DNA from: Thalassospira sp. HF15 | GTDB taxonomy: Bacteria; Pseudomonadota; Alphaproteobacteria; Rhodospirillales; Thalassospiraceae | Direction of reading: 5' to 3' | NCBI RefSeq assembly: GCF_011806525.1 | Contig: NZ_JAAVKI010000003.1 | Span: forward strand, 310,001 to 374,000 | Length of the DNA stretch: 64,000 nucleotides | Part shown: positions 11,135 to 20,379 of the stretch, one piece after another | Layout: each line of letters starts with the position of its first letter | Position numbering within the stretch: the first letter of the stretch is position 1 | The notes under the pieces: generated by a model | What the model saw: the letters and a program-made list of their open reading frames with translations, nothing else | Databases searched by the model: none | Told to the model about the DNA's origin: nothing | Translations under genes and position numbers: made by a program

Positions 11135-12486
11135 GCCAGCGCCTCCTTCAATGCGGACGCCAGGGCCGCGATATCTTCGTCCGTGTTGGTTTCGGTCACC
11201 GCCACCAACAGGTAGTTATCCAGATCCGAGCGGTTCGGATACAGGCGCGACAGCGGCACACCTGCAAGAACACCCTTGGCAACCAGGGCCTCGACCACCT
11301 CAGCCGCTGGCTTGGTCAGTTTGACGGTGAATTCATTAAAGAAGCTGTCATTAACCACCGATGCGCCATCAACGGCATCAATCGCATCCGCCGCCTTGCA
11401 GGCATTTTCATGGTTCAATGTCGCCAAGCGGCGATAGCCGTCTTCACCCAGCAGGCTCATATGCACGGTAAAGGCCAGTGAACACAGGCCCGAGTTGGTA
11501 CAAATGTTCGAGGTCGCCTTTTCACGACGAATATGCTGTTCGCGGGTCGAAAGTGTCAGGACAAAGCCACGCTTGCCGTCCTGATCGACCGTTTCACCAC
11601 ACAGGCGACCGGGCATCTGACGCACCAGTTTCTGGGTGGTGGCAAAAAGCCCGACATAAGGACCACCATAGTTCAGGGCATTACCGATTGACTGGCCTTC
11701 GCCACAAACGATATCCGCGCCAAAGCTGCCCGGTGATTTAACGGCACCAAACGCCACCGCCTCGGTAAAGACCACGACCAGAAGCGCGCCCTTGGCATGG
11801 CAAATCTCTGCCAGCTGGGTGTGATCCTGAATGCGACCAAAGACGTCGGGGTATTGAACCACAACGCAAGCCGTCTGATCATCGATCAGATCATTAAGCT
11901 CTTCGGCAGTTGCCTGATGTTCAGGATGACCATCACGTCCGGCAACTTCAGTGTCGCTGTACTGGCAATATGTCTCGGTCACTTCGCGGTAATGCGGGTG
12001 CAGACCGCCAGACAAAACAGCCTTTTTGCGACGCGTTGCACGACATGCCATCAAGACAGCCTCGGCGCAGGATGTGGCACCATCCCACATCGAGGCATTG
12101 GCAACATCCATCCCGGTGATCGAGGCAACCTGGGTCTGGAACTCGAAAAGGTATTGCAACGTGCCCTGTGCGATTTCCGGCTGATACGGCGTATAGGCGG
12201 TCAGAAACTCGCCGCGCTGGATCACGTAATCAACCGTCGCTGGCACATGGTGGCGATAGGCACCTGCCCCAAGGAAACTCGGTACGCTGGATGCGCCCAT
12301 GTTCTTGGCGGCTAAGGCCTGCATATCGCGTTCGACCTGCATTTCGCCAAGGTGGGATGGCAAATCAACAGGTGCGTCAAGCAACGCACCATCGGGCACG
12401 TCGCTGTATAGTTCATCAACCGATGATGCCCCGATGGTATCAAGCATCGCAGCACGATCAGCACGTGTCAGTGGGAGATAACGCAT
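11131..12486 (-). CDS. gcvPA: Glycine dehydrogenase (decarboxylating) subunit 1
   Basis: N-terminal half of the P-protein of the glycine cleavage system, here a separate polypeptide of 451 residues. It begins [19 protein letters not shown] and has the expected [30 protein letters not shown] and [10 protein letters not shown] blocks, then [20 protein letters not shown] toward the C-terminus. It has no PLP lysine, as is normal for this half. It starts 2 bp from gcvH and overlaps gcvPB by 4 nt. The gene order T-H-PA-PB with a split P-protein is common in alphaproteobacteria and Gram-positive bacteria. Confidence 0.97.
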   Translation of the reverse strand: MRYLPLTRADRAAMLDTIGASSVDELYSDVPDGALLDAPVDLPSHLGEMQVERDMQALAAKNMGASSVPSFLGAGAYRHHVPATVDYVIQRGEFLTAYTPYQPEIAQGTLQYLFEFQTQVASITGMDVANASMWDGATSCAEAVLMACRATRRKKAVLSGGLHPHYREVTETYCQYSDTEVAGRDGHPEHQATAEELNDLIDDQTACVVVQYPDVFGRIQDHTQLAEICHAKGALLVVVFTEAVAFGAVKSPGSFGADIVCGEGQSIGNALNYGGPYVGLFATTQKLVRQMPGRLCGETVDQDGKRGFVLTLSTREQHIRREKATSNICTNSGLCSLAFTVHMSLLGEDGYRRLATLNHENACKAADAIDAVDGASVVNDSFFNEFTVKLTKPAAEVVEALVAKGVLAGVPLSRLYPNRSDLDNYLLVAVTETNTDEDIAALASALKEALA

Positions 12487-12488
12487 GC

Positions 12489-12860
12489 TTAGAGACCTTC
12501 GACGAAGTCTTTGTAGGCTGCTTCATCCATCAGCTCATCAAGCTGGGATTCATCAGCAAGGGACATCTTAAAGAACCAGCCTTCGGATTCCGGGGCTTCG
12601 TTCACCAGGGCCGGATTGGCATCAAGCTCTTCATTGATCTCGACGATCTCGCCATCAAGCGGCGCATAGACGTCACTTGCGGCCTTGACGGATTCAACAA
12701 CTGCCGCGTCGCCATCCTTGGTCAGTTTTTTGCCGACTTCCGGCAGCTCGACATACACGATGTCACCGAGCGACTGCTGCGCATAATCAGTGATCCCGAC
12801 AGTCGCTACACCATCTTCGAACTCGATCCATTCATGTTCCTGCGAAAACTTCTTCGTCAT
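12489..12860 (-). CDS. gcvH: Glycine cleavage system H protein
   Basis: Lipoylated shuttle protein that carries the aminomethyl intermediate between the P-, T- and L-proteins. 123 residues, the usual family length. It begins [17 protein letters not shown] and has the lipoyl motif [13 protein letters not shown] with Lys59 as attachment site, and the conserved [13 protein letters not shown] strand. It lies 70 bp downstream of gcvT and 2 bp upstream of gcvPA. No lipoate ligase or lpd gene is in view, so those functions must come from elsewhere. Confidence 0.97.
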   Translation of the reverse strand: MTKKFSQEHEWIEFEDGVATVGITDYAQQSLGDIVYVELPEVGKKLTKDGDAAVVESVKAASDVYAPLDGEIVEINEELDANPALVNEAPESEGWFFKMSLADESQLDELMDEAAYKDFVEGL

Positions 12861-12930
12861 TTCCCTTTGTCCCTCTTGATCAATTCAATGCCAATGCGGC
12901 CAGCGCCGCTCTCTCAATAATTTCGGATAC

Positions 12931-14040
12931 TCAACCGCGGAAGTAGCGATGCGGTGCAAACGGAAGTTCAACCACCTCTGCCGGGCGCGCCTTGCCCCGG
13001 ACCATCAGGTCGATCTTGGTGCCCGGCTTGGAAAACTCTATGGCAACATAGCCCATTGCAATCGGACCATCGACAGTCGGGCCAAACCCGCCAGAGGTAA
13101 TCTCGCCGATTTCTTCGCCGTCCGTGTTCAAAATCTGGGTGTGTTCGCGTGCCGGGGCCTTGCCTTCGGGTTTGATGCCAACACGCTTGCGGTCTGCGCC
13201 GTTTTCAAGCTGATCAAGGATCACATCCGCCCCTTTGAACCCGCCTTCTGCACGACGGCGCTTGTTGATGATCCATTTCAGATCGCCTTCAACCGGGGTT
13301 GTGGTGGTGTCGATGTCATTGCCATACAGGCAAAGGCCCGCTTCCAGACGTAGCGAATCACGTGCGCCAAGACCAATCGCCTCGACCTCATCCTCGGCCA
13401 GCAATTTGCGCGCAAGCGCCTCGGCGTCTGTATTGGGCACCGAAATCTCGTAGCCGTCTTCACCGGTATAGCCCGAACGGGTCACAAAGCACGGAATGCC
13501 TGCAATCTCGATCTCGGCAAAGCTCATGAATTTCAGATCGGCAACCGCCGGGGCAAACCGTGACAGCACCTTGGCGGCCTCCGGACCCTGCAGCGCCATC
13601 AGCGCGCGGTCATCGATTTCTTCAAGGGAAACGCCATCACCAAGATTGGCACGCATATGAACGATATCATCGTCCTTGCACGCCGCATTGATCACCAGAA
13701 ACAGACTGTCACCAGCATTGGTGATCATCAGATCGTCAAGGATCGTGCCATCGTCCTGGGTAAAGGCGGAATAGCGGGTACGGCCGGGTTTGAGGATGGC
13801 GATATCACCGGGCACCAGCTTTTCAAGCTCTGCCACACGGTGTTCACCGGTCAGGCGCACCTGCCCCATGTGGGATACGTCAAACAGGCCAGCTTTTGCA
13901 CGGGTATGAAGATGTTCGCCCTTCACCCCAAGCGGGTATTGAACCGGCATGGCATAGCCAGCGAACGGCACCATTTTGGCACCGAGTTCCACATGCAGGT
14001 CATAAAGGGCTGTTTTTAGCAGTTCGGTCTGTTGATCCAC
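12931..14040 (-). CDS. gcvT: Glycine cleavage system T protein (aminomethyltransferase)
   Basis: Transfers the methylene group from aminomethyl-lipoyl-GcvH to tetrahydrofolate and releases ammonia. About 369 residues. It has the folate-binding features KMVPFAGYAMPVQY, FDVSHMGQVRLTG, the RSGYTGEDGYEI block with the conserved acidic residue, and GLGARDSLRLEAGLCLYGND. I chose the GTG at 14040 (reading M-DQQTELLKTALYDLH) because GGAG lies 8 nt upstream; the longer in-frame ATG at 14094 has no site and adds non-family sequence. It is the first gene of the operon and sits about 58 nt downstream of the tandem glycine riboswitch, which presumably controls the whole set. Confidence 0.95.
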   Translation of the reverse strand: MDQQTELLKTALYDLHVELGAKMVPFAGYAMPVQYPLGVKGEHLHTRAKAGLFDVSHMGQVRLTGEHRVAELEKLVPGDIAILKPGRTRYSAFTQDDGTILDDLMITNAGDSLFLVINAACKDDDIVHMRANLGDGVSLEEIDDRALMALQGPEAAKVLSRFAPAVADLKFMSFAEIEIAGIPCFVTRSGYTGEDGYEISVPNTDAEALARKLLAEDEVEAIGLGARDSLRLEAGLCLYGNDIDTTTTPVEGDLKWIINKRRRAEGGFKGADVILDQLENGADRKRVGIKPEGKAPAREHTQILNTDGEEIGEITSGGFGPTVDGPIAMGYVAIEFSKPGTKIDLMVRGKARPAEVVELPFAPHRYFRG

Positions 14041-14097
14041 TCTTCCTTCTCCGGGACAATCGTTGCGAAACATAGCCGACCACTGGCCAACCACATT

Positions 14098-14310
14098 CCC
14101 CCTCTGTCTCGGAGCCTGAAAGAATCACAGCCAATGGCTAAACCGGTCTGCTTACATCTTCGGCGAGGTACATTTTGATCAGCCTGATCACAGCACCTGC
14201 TTTCCAGAGTCCCATCTCCGCGCGGTCCTGTTGCCTGAGAGTTTCCGGGGTGGTTGCTCCTTCGGCGTCCGCTTATCCATAAGGACTGCGGCCTCTCCCA
14301 CGGGGATCAT
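14098..14310 (-). ncRNA. Tandem glycine riboswitch (two aptamers) upstream of gcvT
   Basis: On the minus strand the 5' aptamer (about 14310 to 14213) shows the glycine-aptamer core: GGGAGAGGCCGCAG, then GCCGAAGGAGCAA (14254-14266), then AAACTCTCAGGCAACAGGACCG within 14222-14243. A second, less canonical aptamer follows (about 14210 to 14101). It has CTCTGGAAAGC, CGCCGAAGATGTAAGC (14150-14165), CTTTCAGGCTCC and a closing CAGAG that pairs with the opening CTCTG. The short linker between aptamers is typical of the cooperative tandem class. No clear intrinsic terminator lies between aptamer 2 and gcvT, so control may be at translation or by another on-switch. A TATAAC at 14325-14330 is a possible -10 box just upstream. 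Confidence 0.9.
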
Positions 14311-14411
14311 TTGGGTATGTTTCTGTTATACGGGTTTCCGCGCAAACCGACCAGCCCCTATTTGCAAAAGGGGTGATCAAGCGACCCTGAACACCAGAAA
14401 AACCCGATAAA

Positions 14412-14969
14412 TCAATCAGTTCCGAAGCGGCGATTATATTCCAGTTGCTCGGCACTCAGCTGAAAACCAAGATAGATTTCATAATCCGGCCCGGTCCAGA
14501 CATCATCCAACGGAACCGACAAAGTAACCTGTTCATCGCGGATCCGCGCCATGTTCAGATTGTCGGCAAAGGCCATATTGATGTCGAAGACAGATTTCTG
14601 GATGAAGTTACCGTCCGGATCACGCAGAGCGACGAAATATTCGAACTGCACAGCACGGTTTTGCGCTGCCGGGCCAAGCTCCGCGGTGATGATCGGGCTG
14701 ATGATGACATCAAGTTCCTTGTCATCAAGGTCATAGCCACAGTCGCCGATATAGCCGGTGAATTCCGCCTCGACGATCACATCCGTCAGATCGCGGCCAC
14801 CGCCACTGAATTCGACCAGTTTCGCCGTATCCTTTGGCAGATAAGCCGCCGGGCAAACCGGCACAGGCTGTTCTTCGAACGGGTTTCCGCCGCCGCACGC
14901 ACTTAGCAATCCGCCAAGCGAGACCATACCCAATGCATAAACGCGCCGAAGTCCGTTACCGATTGTCAT
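14412..14969 (-). CDS. Predicted lipoprotein, 185 aa
   Basis: The product begins MTIGNGLRRVYALGMVSLGG and has a lipobox LLSAC at residues 20-24, so it should be lipidated and held at a membrane facing the periplasm. The mature part is acidic and predicted mostly beta, with DCGYDLDDKELDV and GPDYEIYLGFQL segments. An AGAGG site 6 nt before the ATG at 14969 supports that start over one five codons earlier. I do not recognise a functional family; it resembles uncharacterised lipoproteins found near ispH in related bacteria, but that is from memory. It lies upstream of the riboswitch on the same strand with its stop about 100 bp from the aptamer. Confidence 0.8.
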   Translation of the reverse strand: MTIGNGLRRVYALGMVSLGGLLSACGGGNPFEEQPVPVCPAAYLPKDTAKLVEFSGGGRDLTDVIVEAEFTGYIGDCGYDLDDKELDVIISPIITAELGPAAQNRAVQFEYFVALRDPDGNFIQKSVFDINMAFADNLNMARIRDEQVTLSVPLDDVWTGPDYEIYLGFQLSAEQLEYNRRFGTD

Positions 14970-15227
14970 CCAAGCCTCTATCAAACCAAATGTTTTCAGG
15001 CCTGTGTCTTATTCGAACGGCCCGCGCGCAGTCTATTCTGTCACGTTGGTCGGCACAACCCGCTTGAAGGGTTCACCCCGATAGAAAAGGTCAAAATTCC
15101 TGTCTCGGCACAAGGTCCATTTGCCGCAGAGTCATTGCACCACATGATCAGGCGGGTTATGTAACGTCAATGTTTGAAAAATGCGTCGGGAACGCCCGTA
15201 CGCGATTGGGAAAGCCGGACCTGTATC

Positions 15228-16175
15228 ATGTCTGACAAAGCCAGCCTTCAGATCGTTCTTGCCAACCCGCGCGGATTCTGCGCCGGGGTTGATCGCGCGA
15301 TTGAGATCGTCGAGAAAGCGCTCGAAAAATATGGCGCGCCGGTCTATGTCCGCCACGAAATCGTGCATAACAAATTCGTGGTCAATCGCCTGCGCGACAT
15401 GGGGGCGGTTTTTGTTGATGAACTTGATGCGGTGCCCGACGGGGTTCCGGTGATCTTTTCCGCCCATGGTGTTCCGAAATCCGTGCCGGAGGCGGCCGAA
15501 ACCCGCAAGCTTGAATATCTCGATGCGACCTGCCCGCTGGTTTCCAAAGTCCATCGCGGTGCCGAACGCCATCACGCCGAAGGCAAGCACATTCTTCTGA
15601 TCGGTCATGCCGGCCACCCGGAAGTCATCGGTACGATGGGGCAGTTGCCACCGGGCAGCATGACCCTGGTCGAAACCGAAGAAGACGCTGAAACCATCGA
15701 AATCGCCGATCCGGAAAATCTGGCCTTCGTCACCCAGACGACCCTGTCACTGGATGACACCGCCAAGATCATCGAAATCCTGCAGCGGCGTTTCCCGTCG
15801 ATTTCGGTCCCGAAGAAGGAAGACATCTGCTACGCCACGACCAACCGGCAGCACGCGGTCAAGCTGATTGCGAACAAAGCTGATGCCATTCTGGTGCTCG
15901 GCGCGCCGAACTCTTCGAACTCCAATCGTCTGGTCGAGGTCGCAAAGCGTGAAGGCTGCATGCAATCGGTTCTGGTCGAACGGGCAAAGGATATCGACTG
16001 GTCCCGGCTTGAAGGTATCAAAAGCCTTGGCATCACCGCTGGCGCCTCTGCCCCGGAAGTACTGGTCGAGGAAGTCATTGAAGCCTGTCGGGAACGCTAT
16101 GACGTGACGGTCGAAACCATAACCCTGACCGATGAAAACGTTACCTTCAAACTGCCGCGCCAGCTTGCCAGCTAA
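15228..16175 (+). CDS. ispH: 4-hydroxy-3-methylbut-2-enyl diphosphate reductase
   Basis: Last enzyme of the MEP isoprenoid pathway; it reduces HMBPP to IPP and DMAPP through a 4Fe-4S cluster. The 315-residue product from [20 protein letters not shown] has the three cluster cysteines at 18 (RGFCAG), 102 ([11 protein letters not shown]) and 201 ([11 protein letters not shown]). It also has the EIVHNKFVV and [10 protein letters not shown] segments with substrate-binding residues. A TTG-initiated extension from 15174 is not conserved in the family, so the ATG at 15228 is chosen although its ribosome binding site is weak. It heads an ispH-thrB-rnhA run, a known alphaproteobacterial arrangement. 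Confidence 0.96.
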   Translation: MSDKASLQIVLANPRGFCAGVDRAIEIVEKALEKYGAPVYVRHEIVHNKFVVNRLRDMGAVFVDELDAVPDGVPVIFSAHGVPKSVPEAAETRKLEYLDATCPLVSKVHRGAERHHAEGKHILLIGHAGHPEVIGTMGQLPPGSMTLVETEEDAETIEIADPENLAFVTQTTLSLDDTAKIIEILQRRFPSISVPKKEDICYATTNRQHAVKLIANKADAILVLGAPNSSNSNRLVEVAKREGCMQSVLVERAKDIDWSRLEGIKSLGITAGASAPEVLVEEVIEACRERYDVTVETITLTDENVTFKLPRQLAS

Positions 16176-16220
16176 CGCTGCGGACATGCTTACTTTCAGA
16201 TCAGGACGACGATAAAACCC

Positions 16221-17189
16221 ATGGCCGTCTATACCGATGTTTCAGACGAAGATATCTCCCGTTTTGTTGCCGAATACGATATCGGGGACGTGGTATCTTT
16301 CAAGGGAATCGCCGAAGGTGTCGAAAACACCAACTTTCTGCTCCAGACCACGACGGCACCGTTCATCCTAACCTTGTACGAGAAACGCGTAAATCCTGAC
16401 GACCTGCCGTTTTATCTTGGCCTGATGGATCACCTGTCCGCCAAGGGCCTGAACTGCCCGACCCCGATCCACGGCAAGGACGGCCTTGCTCTGCGTGCCC
16501 TTTGTGATCGCCCGGCCGCCATTACATCTTTCCTGCAAGGCATGTCACCACGTCGTATCCAGCCCCATCATTGCGCTGGTCTTGGCGCAGCTTTGGCCGA
16601 ACTGCACAGTGCTGGTCTCGATTTCGAGATGCACCTGCCCAATGCGCTGAGTGTTGCGGGTTGGCGTTCGCTGTTTGAAAGCTGTCAGGAACACGCCAAT
16701 GACGAAGTTCCGGGTCTGGGCGAAATGATCGCCGATGAACTTGATTATCTCGACGCCAACTGGCCGCACGAATTGCCCAAGGGCGTCATTCATGCCGATC
16801 TGTTTCCGGACAATGTTTTCTTCTTCCCGGGCAAGGAAGAGGTGTCAGGCCTGATCGATTTCTATTTCGCGTGTAATGACCTGCTTTGCTATGACGTCGC
16901 CATTTGCATGAATGCGTGGTGCTTTGAACCTGACAACAGCTTTAACGTCACCAAGGCCAAGAACCTTCTGTCACATTACAGCAAGGTGCGCCCGATCTCA
17001 GAGGCCGAAAAGGCCGCCCTGCCCATTCTTGCACGCGGTGCCAGCCTGCGGTTCCTGCTGACCCGGCTTTATGACTGGGTAAACACTCCCAAGGATGCGC
17101 TGGTCACACCTAAAAATCCGCGTGAATACATCAACAAATTGCGCTTCCACCAACGTGTGGATAGCGCTGCCGCCTATGGCCTTGACTAA
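16221..17189 (+). CDS. thrB: Homoserine kinase (APH-fold, ThrB type II)
   Basis: Phosphorylates homoserine in threonine biosynthesis. This is the aminoglycoside-phosphotransferase-like class, not the GHMP class of E. coli. The 322-residue product begins MAVYTDVSDEDISRFVAEYD. It has the nucleotide-site segments GVENTNFLL and FILTLYEKR, the catalytic loop GVIHADLFPDNVFF, and the DFG-equivalent GLIDFYFACND. It starts 45 bp after ispH and ends 24 bp before rnhA, which suggests one transcript. Confidence 0.95.
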   Translation: MAVYTDVSDEDISRFVAEYDIGDVVSFKGIAEGVENTNFLLQTTTAPFILTLYEKRVNPDDLPFYLGLMDHLSAKGLNCPTPIHGKDGLALRALCDRPAAITSFLQGMSPRRIQPHHCAGLGAALAELHSAGLDFEMHLPNALSVAGWRSLFESCQEHANDEVPGLGEMIADELDYLDANWPHELPKGVIHADLFPDNVFFFPGKEEVSGLIDFYFACNDLLCYDVAICMNAWCFEPDNSFNVTKAKNLLSHYSKVRPISEAEKAALPILARGASLRFLLTRLYDWVNTPKDALVTPKNPREYINKLRFHQRVDSAAAYGLD

Positions 17190-17213
17190 GGCACCGGCAA
17201 GGAACACCAAATC

Positions 17214-17663
17214 ATGACTTCAAGTAACGGCGAAGACAACCGTGTCGAGATCTATACAGACGGCGCGTGTAGCGGCAATCCCGGCCCTGGTGGCTGGGGC
17301 GCGATCCTGCGGTTCAAGGGCGTTGAAAAAGAAATGTCGGGCGGTGATCCCGAAACCACCAACAACCGCATGGAAATGATGGCCGCCATCAGTGCGCTTG
17401 AGGCCCTCAAACGCCCGTGCGTGATCGATATATATACCGACAGCAGCTATGTCCGAGACGGGATCACAAAATGGATTTTCGGCTGGCAGAAACGCGGCTG
17501 GAAAACTGCGGACAAAAAGCCTGTGAAGAACGTGGAACTGTGGCAACGTCTGCTGCAAGCCCTTGAACCACATCAGGTTGAATGGCACTGGGTCAAAGGC
17601 CATGCCGGCCATCCGGAAAACGAAAGATGTGATGAACTCGCCCGTCAGGCTGTTCCACGGTAA
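17214..17663 (+). CDS. rnhA: Ribonuclease HI
   Basis: Cleaves the RNA strand of RNA-DNA hybrids, removing R-loops and primers. 149 residues. All four catalytic acids are in place: Asp16 in [15 protein letters not shown], Glu54 in NNRMEMMAA, Asp76 in [11 protein letters not shown], and Asp140 in the C-terminal [12 protein letters not shown]. The conserved [13 protein letters not shown] handle segment is present. It ends the ispH-thrB-rnhA run, and I see no clear terminator after it. Confidence 0.97.
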   Translation: MTSSNGEDNRVEIYTDGACSGNPGPGGWGAILRFKGVEKEMSGGDPETTNNRMEMMAAISALEALKRPCVIDIYTDSSYVRDGITKWIFGWQKRGWKTADKKPVKNVELWQRLLQALEPHQVEWHWVKGHAGHPENERCDELARQAVPR

Positions 17664-17893
17664 CGAATTTTTCGCAGATATTCGGTAAAAATGGTTGAAG
17701 CTGAATGACTTCACACCAAAATAGATAAGCTTGCCAGTCGGAGTTGTTTATTTTCTAATCTAACGAAATCGAACTTGCGTTTTCATCAGGTTGCGGTTTG
17801 ACTTGAGGCTAATTTTAAGGGGAGTTGGCACCCATACGAACGTCGAGTACAGTATATTCGGCTAAACCAAAGTAGGTGCCAGGGAGAGAACGC

Positions 17894-20293
17894 TTGTCGC
17901 GCGGATCGTACGGCTTTTTACAACGGAAGTCCTTGAGCAGTCGGCTGCTATTTATTGCATTGCCGCTTGTGTCGCTGTTCTCGTTGGCGCTTTTCGTTGT
18001 CTTTGGCTATGTCAGCTACAAGGTGCTGCGCGACGATTTGAACGGAAAAGTCGAACAAACCGCCGATATTAACGCCCGCGTTCTGGCCACACCTTTCTGG
18101 TATCTCGACGTCGATAACATCGAATCTGCACTGAACGCCATGGCGCGTGATCGCGACATTGTTGCTGTGCAGGCCCTTGGTGCCGACGGAACAGAATTTG
18201 CCCATACCGGCGTTTCCCAATCAGAATTGAGCGATACGTTGCGCCTGTCGCGCCGTGTCTATTTCGAACGCAACAACGTCCGCCACGACGTTGGCGAGCT
18301 GGTCATTTACTTTACCGATGACCGCGTGCAGGACTTGCTGTTCCGCCGTATTGCGATCGACATGATCCTGTTCGGGCTTTTGATTTCGGTCGTGGCCGCC
18401 AGCCTTCTGATCGCCAACAAGCGCTCGATCAAGGAACCGCTCAATCGTCTTCTGCATTCCATCCGGATGACCAAGCATGGCCGACTGCGCCGTCCGGTGG
18501 AATGGAACAGTTCGGACGAACTGGGTCTTCTGATCCGTGAATATAACGAAATGGTCGCCCTTCAGGGGCAGGCACAGGAAGAAGCCCAGCGTAAACAGGC
18601 CCTGCTGGAAGCCACCCTGCATAATATCGGTCAGGGCATCTGTCTGTTCGATCAGGACCTCAATCTGATGGTCTGGAACGAACGCTATATCGAATTGCTC
18701 AATCTGCCGCGCGATCTGGTCAAGGAAGGCACGCCGCTTTCCGATATCCTGCGCTATAACGGCGAACGCGGCGAATATGGCGATGTCAGCATTCAGGCCC
18801 TGATTTCCGACCGTGTTGCGATTGCGCGGCGTCGCGAACCCTATCGCATGGAACGTACCCGCCCGAATGGTCGCGTTATACAGGTGGATCACAACCCGAT
18901 GCCGGGCGGCGGTTATGTTGCGACCTATACCGACATTACCGAACGTAAACAGACCGAAGCACGCATGCGCCACTTGGCCGTCCATGACGTTCTGACCAGC
19001 CTGCCGAACCGGACCCTGTTCCTCGATCGTCTGCGTCAGGCCTTGCTGTCGGCCCGCCGGTTCCAGCGCGGTGTCACGGTTCTGTTTGTCGACCTTGACC
19101 GCTTCAAGGACATTAATGACCACTTCGGTCATGACGTTGGCGATCTGATGATTCAGGAAATGGGCCAGCGCCTGTCGCGTATCATCCGCGATTCAGATAC
19201 CGCCGCCCGCCTTGGCGGTGATGAATTCGCAATCATTCAGACCGATGTTCAGAACATCGAAGACACCATCGCCCTTGCCCAGCGCATCATTGACGAGTTG
19301 TCCCAGCCGTTTGATTGCCGTGGCATCCGCCTGCACTCGACCGCCAGTGTCGGCATCACCCTGTTCCCGGAAGATGGTGAAAACCCCGAACAGCTGGTCA
19401 AGAACGCTGATATGGCGATGTATGCTGCCAAGGCCGAAGGGCGCAACAATTACCGGTTCTTCCTGCCCTCCATGCATGAACGGGTCAAGGAACGCAAAAC
19501 CATCGAGGAAGATCTGCGCAACGCGCTCGAACAGGATCAACTCGAACTTTACTATCAGCCGAAAATCGATTGCCGCACCGAACGCGTCGTCGGTGCAGAG
19601 GCACTGGTACGCTGGCATCACCCGGAACGCGGTCTGATCCTGCCGGGCGAGTTTATTTCCGTTGCCGAGGAATGCGGCCTGATCAACCGTCTGGGGGCTT
19701 GGGTTCTCGACAAGGCATGCCGACAGACGCGTATATGGCGCGATACATCGCTGCCCGATCTTCGGATTGCAGTCAACCTGTCCCCGGCACAGTTCCAGGA
19801 TGCCGAACTGGTCGATAGCGTGACCAGGATCGTCAAGGATACCGCCCTGCCCAATGGCACACTGGAACTTGAGATCACCGAATCCATTCTGATGAACAAC
19901 CCGGAAAAGGCTGTCTCGACGCTCAACGAACTCAAGGAACTTGGTGTTCTGATCGCGATTGATGACTTCGGCACGGGCTATTCATCACTGAATTATCTCA
20001 AACGCTTCCCGGTCACCTCGATCAAGATCGACCGTTCATTTGTCAACGACATCCATGTCGATATGGATGACAAAGCGATTGTCGATGCCGTTATCGGCCT
20101 TGGCCACAGCCTGAACCTCGAAGTGGTTGCCGAGGGTGTGGAAGAAGTCGAACAGCTTGTGTATCTGCAGGAAAAAGGCTGCGACTTCATTCAGGGCTTC
20201 CTGTTCTCCAAGCCGCTACCCGCCTCGACCTTCGAAAGCTGGGTCAGCGAACGTCACGGAACCAAAAAGGAACCTGCGACCGCCAAGTCCTGA
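17894..20293 (+). CDS. Membrane sensor with PAS, GGDEF and EAL domains (c-di-GMP turnover)
   Basis: Predicted inner-membrane protein that can make and/or break cyclic di-GMP. Numbered from the TTG at 17894 (799 aa): TM helix about 18-41, a periplasmic sensor of about 110 residues, a second TM about 154-175, a HAMP-like linker, and a PAS domain about 235-350. The GGDEF domain has an intact RLGGDEF at 439-445 and an RDSD inhibitory site five residues before it. The EAL domain has intact EAL at 569-571 and the DDFGTGYSSLNYL loop. Both catalytic signatures are complete, so the direction of activity cannot be read from sequence. The TTG is preferred because GGGAG sits 7 nt upstream; the GTG at 17876 lacks a site. 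Confidence 0.93.
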   Translation: MSRGSYGFLQRKSLSSRLLFIALPLVSLFSLALFVVFGYVSYKVLRDDLNGKVEQTADINARVLATPFWYLDVDNIESALNAMARDRDIVAVQALGADGTEFAHTGVSQSELSDTLRLSRRVYFERNNVRHDVGELVIYFTDDRVQDLLFRRIAIDMILFGLLISVVAASLLIANKRSIKEPLNRLLHSIRMTKHGRLRRPVEWNSSDELGLLIREYNEMVALQGQAQEEAQRKQALLEATLHNIGQGICLFDQDLNLMVWNERYIELLNLPRDLVKEGTPLSDILRYNGERGEYGDVSIQALISDRVAIARRREPYRMERTRPNGRVIQVDHNPMPGGGYVATYTDITERKQTEARMRHLAVHDVLTSLPNRTLFLDRLRQALLSARRFQRGVTVLFVDLDRFKDINDHFGHDVGDLMIQEMGQRLSRIIRDSDTAARLGGDEFAIIQTDVQNIEDTIALAQRIIDELSQPFDCRGIRLHSTASVGITLFPEDGENPEQLVKNADMAMYAAKAEGRNNYRFFLPSMHERVKERKTIEEDLRNALEQDQLELYYQPKIDCRTERVVGAEALVRWHHPERGLILPGEFISVAEECGLINRLGAWVLDKACRQTRIWRDTSLPDLRIAVNLSPAQFQDAELVDSVTRIVKDTALPNGTLELEITESILMNNPEKAVSTLNELKELGVLIAIDDFGTGYSSLNYLKRFPVTSIKIDRSFVNDIHVDMDDKAIVDAVIGLGHSLNLEVVAEGVEEVEQLVYLQEKGCDFIQGFLFSKPLPASTFESWVSERHGTKKEPATAKS

Positions 20294-20313
20294 GCGCAGG
20301 CCTCCCCGAATAC

Positions 20314-20355
20314 AAAACCGGTCGCACCCGACATTGGGTCCGACCGGTTTTTTGT
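20314..20355 (+). terminator. Rho-independent terminator between the GGDEF-EAL gene and ecm
   Basis: AAAACCGGTCG pairs with CGACCGGTTTT, with an inner CACCCGACATTGGGTC segment forming the loop or an extension, followed by a T run. It lies between convergent genes and can serve both. Confidence 0.88.
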
Positions 20356-20379
20356 TTAATGGAACTGACTGGTCTTTCG

